A model generated the notes under the pieces. It worked only from the letters and a program-made list of their open reading frames with translations, had not been told where the DNA came from and ran no database searches. Position numbers and translations under genes: made by a program. 64,000 nt of DNA from JAPOXR01 sp963662395 (GTDB lineage Bacteria > Pseudomonadota > Alphaproteobacteria > Rhodobacterales > Rhodobacteraceae), in NCBI GenBank assembly GCA_963662395.1, contig OY759511.1:3410001-3474000 (forward strand), read 5' to 3'. Positions 38,386-47,130 of the stretch are shown here, piece after piece. How positions within the stretch are numbered: the first letter of the stretch is position 1; each line of letters starts with the position of its first letter.

Positions 38386-38615
38386 TCAGCCTGACTTCAA
38401 CGCGAACTACTGGCTGATTCACATTCGCCAGTTACTGACTGAACCCAGCATATTTCGTATATGTCGGATCCCCCGCTGAATGGACCAGCCATGTGCCCGG
38501 CAAGGGTAGACGCCCCATTCCGTGGCAAATGAACGGAAGGTCAACCCTTCAGTTGGTTGCAATTTGATGGCTCGACACCATCTTGTAGTCGGGAAGGTTC
38601 AAGGAGGTGGAAGCA

Positions 38616-39425
38616 TTGATTCCTGTGTTCGTTGTGTCCTTGCGGGACTGTGCTGGCAGGAGGGAGTCAATTCGGAGAAGTCTGGAAAGCCTTGAAATCC
38701 CGTTTGAGTTCGTGGATGCCGTTGACGGCAGGCATGGGCTTGACCCATCATGTGAGCCGGACATTGACCGGGCTCGAACGGAACGAGAGGGAAACAAGGG
38801 GTGGACCCTTTCGGATGCAGAATATGCATGTGCTCTGTCCCACATCCAGATTTATCGCCGGATTGTCCGGGACAATATTGATTGGGCGCTGGTTCTTGAA
38901 GATGACGCCATCCCTACACCTGACCTGACAACCTACATTGGGGGAGGGTACTTTCTTGATGCCGATCTGACACAACTCTATTTCTACAGAACCCGAGTTT
39001 CACGACTGGGGCGAAAGCGCTTGTTCGGTCCCTACAGTTCCTATCTGCGCACCAAGCTCAAGTCTGGATCCGCCACCGCATACGTGATCTCAAATCGTGC
39101 CGCCAGGCACATAGTCAACAAAGGCGTTCCGATAACTCGGGAAGCGGACTGGCCAAGATGTGTTGAAGATCTGATAGCGGAGAAACGATGTCGGGTTGTC
39201 TACCCGGTAATCGTCAAGCATCCGCCGTATATTGGTCAATCAACCATCACGAACTACGGAGTCAAGGATCACTCCAGAACCAGAAAACGGAGATTTCTGG
39301 GAGTCTACATTCCGCCGTTCAAGAGAATCCTCCAGTCATATGCCAAGGGGCCATCCTGGCTGATGTTCAAGTTGATCACAAAACCCGTGTCCGGGAAACA
39401 AACCAGCACTACCCCACTGTCCTAG
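38616..39425 (+). CDS. Family 25 glycosyltransferase (LPS/LOS-type)
   Basis: 269 residues, taking the TTG at 38616 as start because AAGGAGGT (38601-38608) sits 7 bases before it; the GTG at 38607 overlaps that site. Motifs: IPVFVVSLRDCAGRRESI (N-terminal strand and loop), FVDAVDGRHGL, SDAEYACALSHIQIYRRIV, WALVLEDDAIPTPDL with the DxD-like EDDA, GSATAYVISNRAARHIV and VEDLI. The family transfers a sugar, often galactose, onto lipooligosaccharide. No signal peptide is seen, so it is probably cytoplasmic and membrane-associated. It is isolated among mobile elements; an IS256 element lies immediately after its stop. It may be a surface-modifying cargo gene. Confidence 0.85.
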   Translation: MIPVFVVSLRDCAGRRESIRRSLESLEIPFEFVDAVDGRHGLDPSCEPDIDRARTEREGNKGWTLSDAEYACALSHIQIYRRIVRDNIDWALVLEDDAIPTPDLTTYIGGGYFLDADLTQLYFYRTRVSRLGRKRLFGPYSSYLRTKLKSGSATAYVISNRAARHIVNKGVPITREADWPRCVEDLIAEKRCRVVYPVIVKHPPYIGQSTITNYGVKDHSRTRKRRFLGVYIPPFKRILQSYAKGPSWLMFKLITKPVSGKQTSTTPLS

Positions 39426-39429
39426 GATT

Positions 39430-40840
39430 AGAGCTATTGTCAAAAGTGGTGTTCGGGGGGTTTGAAGGCAGGCGGCATATCTGGTTGATTGAATTCACGA
39501 CAAACACCAACCGGGGAGTACACCGCCATGTCCACGAATATATACGAACTTGCAGATCACGCAAAGCCCCGTGATCCGCTGGCAGAGTTGATCCGCACCG
39601 GGGCCAGGAAGATCGTTCACTTGGCCGTGGAGGCCGAGCTTCAGGAAGTGCTTGCCGGGCTCGAGGACCGCCGTCTCGAGGATGGAAGGGCCGGTGTCGT
39701 GCGCAACGGATACCTGCCCGAGCGGGAAATCCAGACCGGGATCGGTCCGATCACCGTCCGCATACCCAAGATCCGCTCCAGGGCCGGCGAGCCGGTGGCC
39801 TTCCGCTCGGCCCTGGTGCCGCCCTGGCTGCGGAAGTCACGCTCGCTGGAGGCGAGTGTCTCCTGGCTCTATCTCAAGGGCGTCTCCACCGGCGAGATGG
39901 GCCCGGCCCTCGAGGCCCTGGTGGGCCCCGAAGCGAAAGGATTGTCTGCAAGCACCGTCTCCCGCCTCAAGGCCTCCTGGAGGCGGGAATACGAGGAATG
40001 GCGCAAGAGGCCCCTGAACAGGGATCGCTGGGTCTATGCGTGGGTGGATGGCATCTATAGCGGGCTGAGGGCCGAACATGCGAAGCTCTGCTGCCTGGTG
40101 GTCATCGGCGTCAATGACCAGGGAGAGAAGCACCTGCTGGCGGTAGAGGATGGTGTTCGTGAATCCACCCAGAGCTGGCGGGAGGTCCTCGTGGGGCTGA
40201 AGGCCCGCGGCATGAATGCGCCTGAACTGGCCATCGGAGACGGCGCCATGGGCTTCTGGGCGGCACAGGAGGAGATCTGGCCCGGGACACGCCATCAGCG
40301 ATGTTGGATGCACAAGACTGCAAATGTGCTCAATGCCCTGCCGAAATCGGTGCAGCCCAAGGCCAGGCAGGCGCTGCACGACATCTGGCAGGCCGACACG
40401 AAGAAGAATGCCGGGGCCGCGTTCGATCTCTTCATCGAGACCTGGGAGGACAAGTATCCGAAGGCGGTCGGGTGCCTCGAGAAGGACCGGGACGAATTGA
40501 TGACCTTCTACGATTTCCCGGCCAAGCACTGGCGGAGTATCCGGACCACCAATCCGATCGAATCCACCTTCGCCACCATCCGCCACCGGACCAGCCGCTC
40601 AAAGGGATGTCTGACCCGTGACGGCATGCTGCACATGATCTTCAAGCTGGGTCTGTGTGCTCAGGGGAGGTGGAGACGGCTGCACGGCTTCAGGGAGCTG
40701 GGGAAGGTCATCACCGGAGTGAAGTTCAGAAATGGTATCGAGGTAGTCGAGGAAGCAACATCAGACGATAAATCAGACAATCAGCCAGCAAGGATCGCCG
40801 CTTGACTGACACCCCGAACACCACTTTTGACAATAGCTCT
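39430..40840 (+). mobile_element. IS256-family insertion sequence, complete with 9-bp target duplication
   Basis: Perfect inverted repeats of at least 26 bp (agagctattgtcaaaagtgg at the left end and its complement at the right) and target duplication CCTAGGATT at 39421-39429 and 40841-40849. Length 1411 bp. The duplication contains the TAG stop of the glycosyltransferase, so the gene was left intact. A recent insertion. Confidence 0.95.
39528..40805 (+). CDS. IS256-family transposase
   Basis: 425 residues from ATG 39528 with GGGGAG upstream. Mutator-type DDE transposase: VRNGYLPEREIQTGIGPITVRIPKIR in the N-terminus, VYAWVDGIYSGLR (first Asp), LAIGDGAMGFWAAQEEIWPGT followed by QRCWMHKTANVL (second Asp and the CxxH motif), and TTNPIESTFATIRHRT (Glu). 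All catalytic residues present. Confidence 0.95.
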   Translation: MSTNIYELADHAKPRDPLAELIRTGARKIVHLAVEAELQEVLAGLEDRRLEDGRAGVVRNGYLPEREIQTGIGPITVRIPKIRSRAGEPVAFRSALVPPWLRKSRSLEASVSWLYLKGVSTGEMGPALEALVGPEAKGLSASTVSRLKASWRREYEEWRKRPLNRDRWVYAWVDGIYSGLRAEHAKLCCLVVIGVNDQGEKHLLAVEDGVRESTQSWREVLVGLKARGMNAPELAIGDGAMGFWAAQEEIWPGTRHQRCWMHKTANVLNALPKSVQPKARQALHDIWQADTKKNAGAAFDLFIETWEDKYPKAVGCLEKDRDELMTFYDFPAKHWRSIRTTNPIESTFATIRHRTSRSKGCLTRDGMLHMIFKLGLCAQGRWRRLHGFRELGKVITGVKFRNGIEVVEEATSDDKSDNQPARIAA

Positions 40841-40968
40841 CCTAGGATTTGTTGTCAGTCATGACTGATGTGAATGTCATGCCACCAAAGTGTTTGGAAG
40901 TGATCAATAGCGTGATCACATGAGTATGGTTCGTGAAACCATGAACATTGGCTCCGGACGTGAAGGAG

Positions 40969-41280
40969 TCAGTCGGTCGGAGGCTCAGGCCAGCAGTAGC
41001 GATCAGCAAAGAGCGGGAACGGCTTGCGCAAATCGGATCGGTGCCTTGCTCTGCAGACCGGCCCGGCGAGCCAGCTTCGGAGGTGGCGTGGCAGGTTTCC
41101 GGGATTGATTCCCCTGTTTTCCAGTATCAGCATGGCTACCGCAGCGGCAATCAGCAGGATCAGGGTCCACAAGCGAGCATGAATCAGCGCCAGCCCGATG
41201 AAGATGACAATCCTGGCATCGAGGAAGAAAAACCTGACCGGCCGCTGCGTTTCACGCCAGTAATTGGTCTGTCCGAACAT
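40969..41280 (-). CDS. icmT: IcmT/TraK-like inner membrane protein of a type IVB secretion system
   Basis: 103 residues from ATG 41280. FGQTNYWRETQRPVRFFFLDAR is the conserved IcmT N-terminus, then one or two membrane segments (IVIFIGLALIHARLWTLILLIAAAVAMLIL) and ENRGINPGNLPRHLRSWLAGP. IcmT proteins are usually about 86 residues; the extra basic tail follows the conserved part. It lies 3 bp from the dotB stop, last gene of the dotDCB-icmT operon. It acts in the Dot/Icm or IncI-type conjugation apparatus in the inner membrane. Confidence 0.75.
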   Translation of the reverse strand: MFGQTNYWRETQRPVRFFFLDARIVIFIGLALIHARLWTLILLIAAAVAMLILENRGINPGNLPRHLRSWLAGPVCRARHRSDLRKPFPLFADRYCWPEPPTD

Positions 41281-41283
41281 TTT

Positions 41284-42546
41284 CTATCCTGACCCCTCGC
41301 TGAATGACAATCCGGTGGCCCGGCTGACTTCGCCAGGATCGAGAATCCCCCGGCTGACGAGATCATCCGCTGCTTTCCTCAATCCGAGATGCAACCCGTC
41401 CGGAACCTGCCTTCGGCCGGTCATGATCCGATGCACAATTCCCGGCCATTTCCCGGGCGGTGATTCAAGGAGTGCCTCGCGTACCGGCCCCGAAAAGGAC
41501 AGCCACTCCCGCAGCGGGATTCTTCCTTGCCTCCCGGTGCGCCGGATCAGTTGCTGCACCATGATGAAGCGGAGGCTGACACCGAGGTCGCTGGCCCGAT
41601 GATCTCGTTCATTGGCCGGAAACACCGCCAGCAACCGCCGGATGCAGTCATGGACCGAGCCGGCATGAGTCGTGGTGTAGACAAGATGGCCGGTCATCGC
41701 CGCTTCCAGCGCCGCCGATATCGTGGGCAGATCGCGGGCCTCGCCGACATTGATGACATGCGGCTTGCGCCGCAATGCAGACCACACGCCGGAAGCAAAA
41801 TCGGGGATGTGCCTGCCGACTTCCGATTGCCCTATGGTTGACGTCAGTCCGGTGCTGCCGAAGGCGATGTCCCTGTAGGTATATTCAATGGGAGCCTGGA
41901 CATCGACAATCTTGACCGGCCGTTCGCGGCATTCGAGATGAAGGCGGGTCATGGCCGCCATGGTTGCCGATTTGCCACTGCCGGTGGCGCCGGCAATGAT
42001 CACCAGGCCGCCGGGTGGTGACATGGCGGCGATTTCCTGTGCAGTCAGGCGGGCGAAGTGAATGTCCGGCGTTCGTGCCGGCAGGATTCGCAAGGTGATC
42101 TCGATGCCAAATCCGTCGCGGGCATGAATGCCGGTGGCATTGACCCTGAAACGCTGCCGTGAACCGGGGCCAAATGGAATCTCGCAGGAAAAATCCAGTA
42201 TCCGTCGACCGAGGATTTCGGCGCCGGCATTGGGGGCATGGCTGAGTTCGGCAAGAATCGTCGAGATTTCGGAAGCGGTCCAGGGTCGCTGACCCAGGCG
42301 GTAGAGGCGGCCTTCGACTTCGACCCGGGGCCGCGCATCGGTCTGGACCGTGATATCCGATGCCCCGGCAAGCGTTGCCGCAACAAGCAACCGGCGAAAG
42401 TCGACGATGTTGAACCGGTCCGGTTCGGCAAATGGCAGGGCCGCAATGCGGCTTGAATCATCGAGAATCAGACTTCCGGTCGCCTGCGGCCCTGAAGGCC
42501 CGATTGCCGTTGCCGGCAAGCGACAACCTCCCGCTCTATCGGTCAT
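41284..42546 (-). CDS. dotB: DotB/TraJ-like secretion ATPase
   Basis: 420 residues. A PilT/VirB11-type hexameric ATPase: FNIVDFRRLLVAATLAGASDITVQ (N-terminal domain), VIIAGATGSGKSATMAAM (Walker A GATGSGKS), DVQAPIEYTY (Asp box), NVGEARDLPTISAALEAAMTGHLVYTTTHAGSV (Walker B and His box). DotB energises assembly or substrate delivery of type IVB systems from the cytoplasmic face. Its start overlaps the dotC stop (42543-42546) and its stop lies just before icmT, so the operon is tightly coupled. Confidence 0.85.
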   Translation of the reverse strand: MTDRAGGCRLPATAIGPSGPQATGSLILDDSSRIAALPFAEPDRFNIVDFRRLLVAATLAGASDITVQTDARPRVEVEGRLYRLGQRPWTASEISTILAELSHAPNAGAEILGRRILDFSCEIPFGPGSRQRFRVNATGIHARDGFGIEITLRILPARTPDIHFARLTAQEIAAMSPPGGLVIIAGATGSGKSATMAAMTRLHLECRERPVKIVDVQAPIEYTYRDIAFGSTGLTSTIGQSEVGRHIPDFASGVWSALRRKPHVINVGEARDLPTISAALEAAMTGHLVYTTTHAGSVHDCIRRLLAVFPANERDHRASDLGVSLRFIMVQQLIRRTGRQGRIPLREWLSFSGPVREALLESPPGKWPGIVHRIMTGRRQVPDGLHLGLRKAADDLVSRGILDPGEVSRATGLSFSEGSG

Positions 42547-43469
42547 GACCGGCTCCGTCCATGGCGCGCCTCCGACCTGGACACGGAAGGAAGTGAGTGC
42601 CAGAGCTTCGGGTCACGCCGAAAATCAGGGTCGCCCACAATGCGGACCGTGCGGTCGCCGGTCCGCATGACACCGGGCTCTCCGGTCACTCCGAACCGGG
42701 CCGTTCTGGTTTCGACCGGCTCGATCATTCCGAGGGAAGCCAAGCGCCGATACTCGAGCATCCCCTCATAGTGACGACGGAGGCGGCGCATCCGCCGAGC
42801 GAGTTCGTCCTCGGCCTGTGCTGTGCCTGCCGACCAGCCAGCACCGATCCAGGTCTTGACCCTTTGCCGCCCGGCATCGGTCCGTGGCTGCAGCACGGGA
42901 GGAAGCGGAGCCGGTTCCGGCGGCCAGAACAACAGGAATTGCCTCCAATTCGGCACTACCGGCGCGATTCGGGCCGCCACAAGTATCCGGAGATAGCGAT
43001 CGGCGACCGAGACGCTCTTCCCCTCATCGCTTGACTGGAATGCCGGTCCTGATCGCTGGACAACCGGCGGCAACAGGTAGCCGGCACCGGCTGGCGCCGG
43101 TCGCACGACGCGGTTGAAGTCGAATACCGCCGAGAGTTCACCGCTGTGCCGGCCAAGAATCTCGCCGAGTTGTCGCGCCCGGTGTCGGTAGCCTGCCTGA
43201 CTTCCATGGCGCATGGCGGCCTGGCGTTGAGCCCGAAGGCGTGCATCTTGTCTTCCCGTGCCACGGGGAGCATCAGGATTGGACGACACCGCGTCGACAT
43301 TTCCCGTAGTCAATTCCTGATCGCCCGGAATGTCCGAGCCGCCCAAATTGATCGGTACCACCGTGTCTGGCTGCGGAACTTCCCGCGCCGTATCGCATCC
43401 GGACGTGATCAGTGCCATCGTCAATAGCCCGAATGCCGCATGCAGCACTCTACCCGGTCGGCAGGGCAT
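42543..43469 (-). CDS. dotC: DotC-like outer-membrane lipoprotein
   Basis: 308 residues from ATG 43469, overlapping the dotD end by 20 bp. This start gives a lipoprotein signal with lipobox LITSGC (C25). Conserved DotC features: YRHRARQLGEILGRHSGELSAVFDFNRVV, LLPPVVQRSGPAFQSSD, YRILVAARIAPVVPNWRQFLLF, GWSAGTAQAEDELARRMRRLRRHYEGMLEYRRLASLGMI and FGVTGEPGVMRTGDRTVRI. With DotD and DotH, DotC forms the outer-membrane core of type IVB systems. Confidence 0.82.
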   Translation of the reverse strand: MPCRPGRVLHAAFGLLTMALITSGCDTAREVPQPDTVVPINLGGSDIPGDQELTTGNVDAVSSNPDAPRGTGRQDARLRAQRQAAMRHGSQAGYRHRARQLGEILGRHSGELSAVFDFNRVVRPAPAGAGYLLPPVVQRSGPAFQSSDEGKSVSVADRYLRILVAARIAPVVPNWRQFLLFWPPEPAPLPPVLQPRTDAGRQRVKTWIGAGWSAGTAQAEDELARRMRRLRRHYEGMLEYRRLASLGMIEPVETRTARFGVTGEPGVMRTGDRTVRIVGDPDFRRDPKLWHSLPSVSRSEARHGRSRS

Positions 43470-43926
43470 GGATGATCCTGAGCATTGTCCGGTCATGATC
43501 AATCGTGATCCGGCCAATCCCGAACAGTGAACGATTGATCTTGTCGACGGCGTCGGCAAGGGAGCCTCGGAAACCGGTCACTGCAATCACTGGCGGGTTT
43601 GCCGGTCGTGCGCCGTCTTCCTCGAGCGAGTAGCCGGCATGACCGGCGAGCGAGTGCAGAAGGGGAATCAACGGGCCGGTCCAGTTGATTTCGAATACCG
43701 GGGACGCTCCGGCCACCCCGCTGGTGCCGGCCTCCCCATGTGGAAGCATTGCCGACTGCTCGATGTCCGCCACGGCGGCGTTTGCCCGGGCAGTGTCAGC
43801 GAGCGCTTCGGCAATCCTGAGTTCGACCGGATCAGGTCCGGGGGCCGGGCCTTCGGGGGCCGGAGTGCATGCGGCGGCAATCAGCGACAAGAGTGCCAGC
43901 GCCTTGAATGGTCTCTGGTTGAACAT
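43450..43926 (-). CDS. dotD: DotD-like lipoprotein
   Basis: 158 residues from ATG 43926: basic start, hydrophobic FKALALLSLIAAAC with lipobox cysteine C20, then a TPAPEGPAPGPD linker and the folded domain INWTGPLIPLLHSLAGHAGYSLEEDG, VIAVTGFRGSLADAVDKINRSL, with a secretin-N0-like pattern typical of DotD. First gene of the dotD-dotC-dotB-icmT operon. A longer frame to 44088 exists, but its N-terminus is not homologous and lacks a signal. The promoter should lie in the 225-bp divergent interval before the recombinase gene. Confidence 0.8.
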   Translation of the reverse strand: MFNQRPFKALALLSLIAAACTPAPEGPAPGPDPVELRIAEALADTARANAAVADIEQSAMLPHGEAGTSGVAGASPVFEINWTGPLIPLLHSLAGHAGYSLEEDGARPANPPVIAVTGFRGSLADAVDKINRSLFGIGRITIDHDRTMLRIIHALPTG

Positions 43927-44150
43927 GGGTGAACCTGTCTTGGCATCGGCCGGGATAGTAACCCTGCTTCCTGAAACTGGCGGCACCTTCCGCCGGGGAT
44001 CCGGCGGTTCATGTGGAGAAGGCAATGCCCGGCGTGGTGGGTCGTGCCAGGGATCGCGAGTTATCAACAGCATTCGGTTGGACGCCACGCTTTGCCGTCT
44101 GAAGTTTCACGATCAATGCGCATTCTTGCCGCAATTCGAATCAGGAATGA

Positions 44151-45551
44151 ATGATGACAGGACATGGTGAAACACATCCGCCCGACGGCAGGCCTCTTCC
44201 GGGAGGTGGTGCCGGCCTGGACCGGTTGCCGACCGAATACCTGAATACGGTACTGGAATCGGCCCGATGGCGGTGCGAGATGCTGGGCACGGAATTCTCG
44301 ACCGGGGAGATCGCCAGACAATTGTCGATTCGGGCGGTTATCCTGCACCGGCAGCGGGGCCTCATGGAACGAGCTGCCTTCCTGAAACTGTGTACGGCAC
44401 TTCTCGACGACAAGGAGATCGTGGCTGAAGGAGGAATTGACCCGGACATGGTCAATGGGGCGGCCGGATCTTCGCCCATCTCGGACTGGCTCGAGATCGC
44501 AGACCGGGATGGGATCGCCGATCTCCAGAAGTTTCTTTGCAACTCCAACCGGCGCCGACTGGCCGAGCGGGGAAGGGTATTGCTTGGCGAACTGATCCCG
44601 GCGCTGGGCCGGGCCGGAGACTTGTCCTGCGAACATGACCGGGCGATGCGACTGGCGGGAATCTCCTTCTGCCGCTCCGCTGGCAATGTCCGATTGCCAC
44701 CGAAAATCAACTGGCAGCCGGTATCCTGGACGTTGCTGCAGGATCTCGAGGACAGGATCATGCAGGAAGACGGTGCCGCCGACGAATTGATCCGGCCAGC
44801 CGGGATCAACAATCGGGTCGAGCTTTGTCAGCTGATGGCAAGGACAGCCTGGTTGACCGGCATGCGTCCGGCGGAACTGTTTTCGTTCACCATCGAGGAT
44901 GCCGAGGAGGTGTTGTCGGATGAGACAGCCGGGCTACCGGGCATCCTGGCAGGGCAGGGGGCCGGCATGGCTGAACCACCGGCACACCCCGCGCCTGCTT
45001 CCTGTCCTGCCCGCCCCGCCAGGATGTTGCGCATCAGGACGATCAAGACCCGCAACGCCCGGGCATCCCTTCGCCAGCAATTCCGTGTTCAGATACTTGA
45101 CGGAATCGACGACGAGGATCTGTCATGCATCGAACGGCTGTCCTGTCTGGGCGGGCTGCATCTTTCACGCCAACATGTCAGGAACCTCATCCGGCATTGT
45201 GACCGCCTCATGCGACGGGCATCGCTGGAGGTCGATCCCGGACGGCCTGACCCGGTGCAGCTGCACTTCATGCGCCACGCGTTCATTGATCATGCGAGGC
45301 TGGTCATGCACCCGGCCAGGATTGCTGCCCTGACCGGACATACTGCCCGCGATTCGGTGAACGGTTATGGCCGAAGATATCGGCGATATCGTCCGTCGGC
45401 GAAGGCCGGCCGCTGGTTTCCGTCACCGGATCCGCAGCGGGTAGCCGAGATCGCCCGGGAATGGAGTCGACCAGACCCGGAGCCATCCATGGAGCCTGCA
45501 ATCGGGCATCAGACGCAACTCCCGGATCCGTCACCGACAGATGTCGGTTAG
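44151..45551 (+). CDS. Tyrosine recombinase-like protein
   Basis: 466 residues. The N-terminal 215 residues are helical and unassigned. The catalytic residues of tyrosine recombinases are all present: R in TAWLTGMRPAELFSF (about 245), HxxR in LHFMRHAFID (about 365), H in LTGHTARDSV and the nucleophile in NGYGRRYRRY. A proline- and alanine-rich insertion at about 270-300 separates the first motif from the rest. Divergent from the dotD operon. Likely a resolvase or integrase for maintenance of the element; the target site is not identified. Confidence 0.7.
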   Translation: MMTGHGETHPPDGRPLPGGGAGLDRLPTEYLNTVLESARWRCEMLGTEFSTGEIARQLSIRAVILHRQRGLMERAAFLKLCTALLDDKEIVAEGGIDPDMVNGAAGSSPISDWLEIADRDGIADLQKFLCNSNRRRLAERGRVLLGELIPALGRAGDLSCEHDRAMRLAGISFCRSAGNVRLPPKINWQPVSWTLLQDLEDRIMQEDGAADELIRPAGINNRVELCQLMARTAWLTGMRPAELFSFTIEDAEEVLSDETAGLPGILAGQGAGMAEPPAHPAPASCPARPARMLRIRTIKTRNARASLRQQFRVQILDGIDDEDLSCIERLSCLGGLHLSRQHVRNLIRHCDRLMRRASLEVDPGRPDPVQLHFMRHAFIDHARLVMHPARIAALTGHTARDSVNGYGRRYRRYRPSAKAGRWFPSPDPQRVAEIAREWSRPDPEPSMEPAIGHQTQLPDPSPTDVG

Positions 45552-45612
45552 GCGCGCCATTGGCCGGCCCGGACCGGCAGCCTGGAGAAGAAGGAAGTCA
45601 TGGAGGAGCCCC

Positions 45613-46677
45613 ATGTTCGATGCGCCCGGAGACGGAAGTGACCACTCCCGATGCAGTCTCCGCGTGATCGGGAACGGGGTGGCTCTGGCAGCGATGCTGG
45701 CAGCCGGGATGTCGCATGGGGCCGTGGCCGAAGATTTCGCAATATCGGCAGGCGAGCTCACAGTGGAATTCCGGGGATTGCCGTCTCCGGGCATGCAAGC
45801 CGGGCCGGTCAGGTTCGGCGCCGGCGGGATTGCCGGATATGTCGAAGAGGTCGCCATGCTGGCGGGCAAGACAGCGGCTGTCAGGGTCGGAATGTCGGGC
45901 CTGTTTGTCGAGTTGGGCAGCACGGTCTTGCCGATACCGGAAGGATTACGGATCCATGCTGCAAATGTCGGGGTGGAAGTCGATCCGGACCTGAATGCCG
46001 TGACCGGCCTCATTGCCAGGGATGTCTCGCTTGCCGGCAGGCCCGGCAGCGATCTTGAACGGCTTATTGGCAGGGTGGAGGCGGGCGACTCCCTTGCCTC
46101 CATTGGTCGGATTGATCTCGTCCTGCCGTACTCGCTGGCCGCTCACTCCGGGAGTATTGCAACGAGGCCGGATGAGTTCAGGCTGATGCTCGGCGATATT
46201 CGTCTGGCGAAGACCCTGCTTGCCAGGGGATTCAGCCTTGCCGGATTACCGCCGGCTGCCTTGCCGGCATTCTCCGCTGATGTAGCCGCCCGGGTGAGCG
46301 GTGGTGGTCAACTGGACGCGGCGGCACTGGTCCGGCTCGGCAATGTTCTGGAGTTTCGTCTTCGAATCAGGAACGACGACGGCCGATTGATGGTCGAGGT
46401 CGAGATGGAAGACGCTGGAGACATTCCGGCCCCGAGGCCTTCGGTGAGCGATTCGGCGGAATATGGCCCCGGTGACCAATTCGGCGAATCGGGCCATGCC
46501 CCTGGCGGCAGGGAAAGTGACGATATCCCCGCCGGATTCGACATGCCCGGTAGCGAAAATACTCCGGGAACGGACATGTCTGGAATGGTTCAGGGGCGGG
46601 GCCTTCTTGCACCAGACCATGTGCCGGATGTGCCGGTTGTGCCCGACATGGTGGGGTTTGGCGATAGTCGCGACTGA
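45613..46677 (+). CDS. Exported protein of unknown function
   Basis: 354 residues from ATG 45613, chosen because GGAGGA lies 6 bases upstream. A signal peptide is likely: basic region, VALAAMLAAGMSHGAVA, then EDFAIS. The mature part is repetitive beta-type sequence rich in G, V and L (GELTVEFRGLP, VEVDPDLNAVTGLIARD, LMLGDIRLAKTLLARGFSLAGLPPAALP), and the last 90 residues are acidic and low-complexity, with many MPG/DMP motifs. No family recognised. It follows the recombinase by 62 bp on the same strand and may be part of the transfer cluster surface machinery; that is inference. Confidence 0.65.
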   Translation: MFDAPGDGSDHSRCSLRVIGNGVALAAMLAAGMSHGAVAEDFAISAGELTVEFRGLPSPGMQAGPVRFGAGGIAGYVEEVAMLAGKTAAVRVGMSGLFVELGSTVLPIPEGLRIHAANVGVEVDPDLNAVTGLIARDVSLAGRPGSDLERLIGRVEAGDSLASIGRIDLVLPYSLAAHSGSIATRPDEFRLMLGDIRLAKTLLARGFSLAGLPPAALPAFSADVAARVSGGGQLDAAALVRLGNVLEFRLRIRNDDGRLMVEVEMEDAGDIPAPRPSVSDSAEYGPGDQFGESGHAPGGRESDDIPAGFDMPGSENTPGTDMSGMVQGRGLLAPDHVPDVPVVPDMVGFGDSRD

Positions 46678-46772
46678 GAGTGAATCTTGACCTTCAGACA
46701 GTTTTACACATCCATCGAAAAAGACTCGTTGTTTGTTCTTTTTTCGTATGACATATGTTCGTGATACCGTGA

Positions 46773-47120
46773 ATGGGGATGGATGCATGGCCGGAACTAC
46801 AAAATCACAGTGGCGAGCGTCACCGATCCGGCAATGCCCCGTTCCTCCATTCAGGAGTTCCGGAATTCATCATCATGCCGGTATCCGGCAACGATCGAAT
46901 CCGGGCCTCGCCGCCAGGCCGGACTCATATCCGGAACCCTGCCATCCGAGAGGCCGGCGTCGCTGCATGCCGGCGGTTGCAGATTGCTGCTGCCGGCTCG
47001 GCAAGCGGATCATCTGTGGTCGGGTCTGCGAATGCCTGTCCTGCCTGCGGCGCCGATACCGGGCTGCTGTCAACCTGCCGCGCCGGACACAACAAGATCA
47101 ACAATTCAGTGAACAAGTGA
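46773..47120 (+). CDS. Possible small zinc-ribbon protein
   Basis: 115 residues from ATG 46773, ending 10 bp before the next start. The C-terminus NACPACGADTGLLSTCRAGHN resembles half of a zinc ribbon. Two other frames cover the same stretch and the N-terminus has no recognisable features, so this is a weak call. If false, 46678-47130 is a 450-bp intergenic region. Confidence 0.3.
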   Translation: MGMDAWPELQNHSGERHRSGNAPFLHSGVPEFIIMPVSGNDRIRASPPGRTHIRNPAIREAGVAACRRLQIAAAGSASGSSVVGSANACPACGADTGLLSTCRAGHNKINNSVNK

Positions 47121-47130
47121 GGACAATGTC

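Noticed and set aside
37580..38422. Minus-strand frame of 280 codons
   Set aside because: Runs across the miniature IS and non-coding DNA with no recognisable domain.
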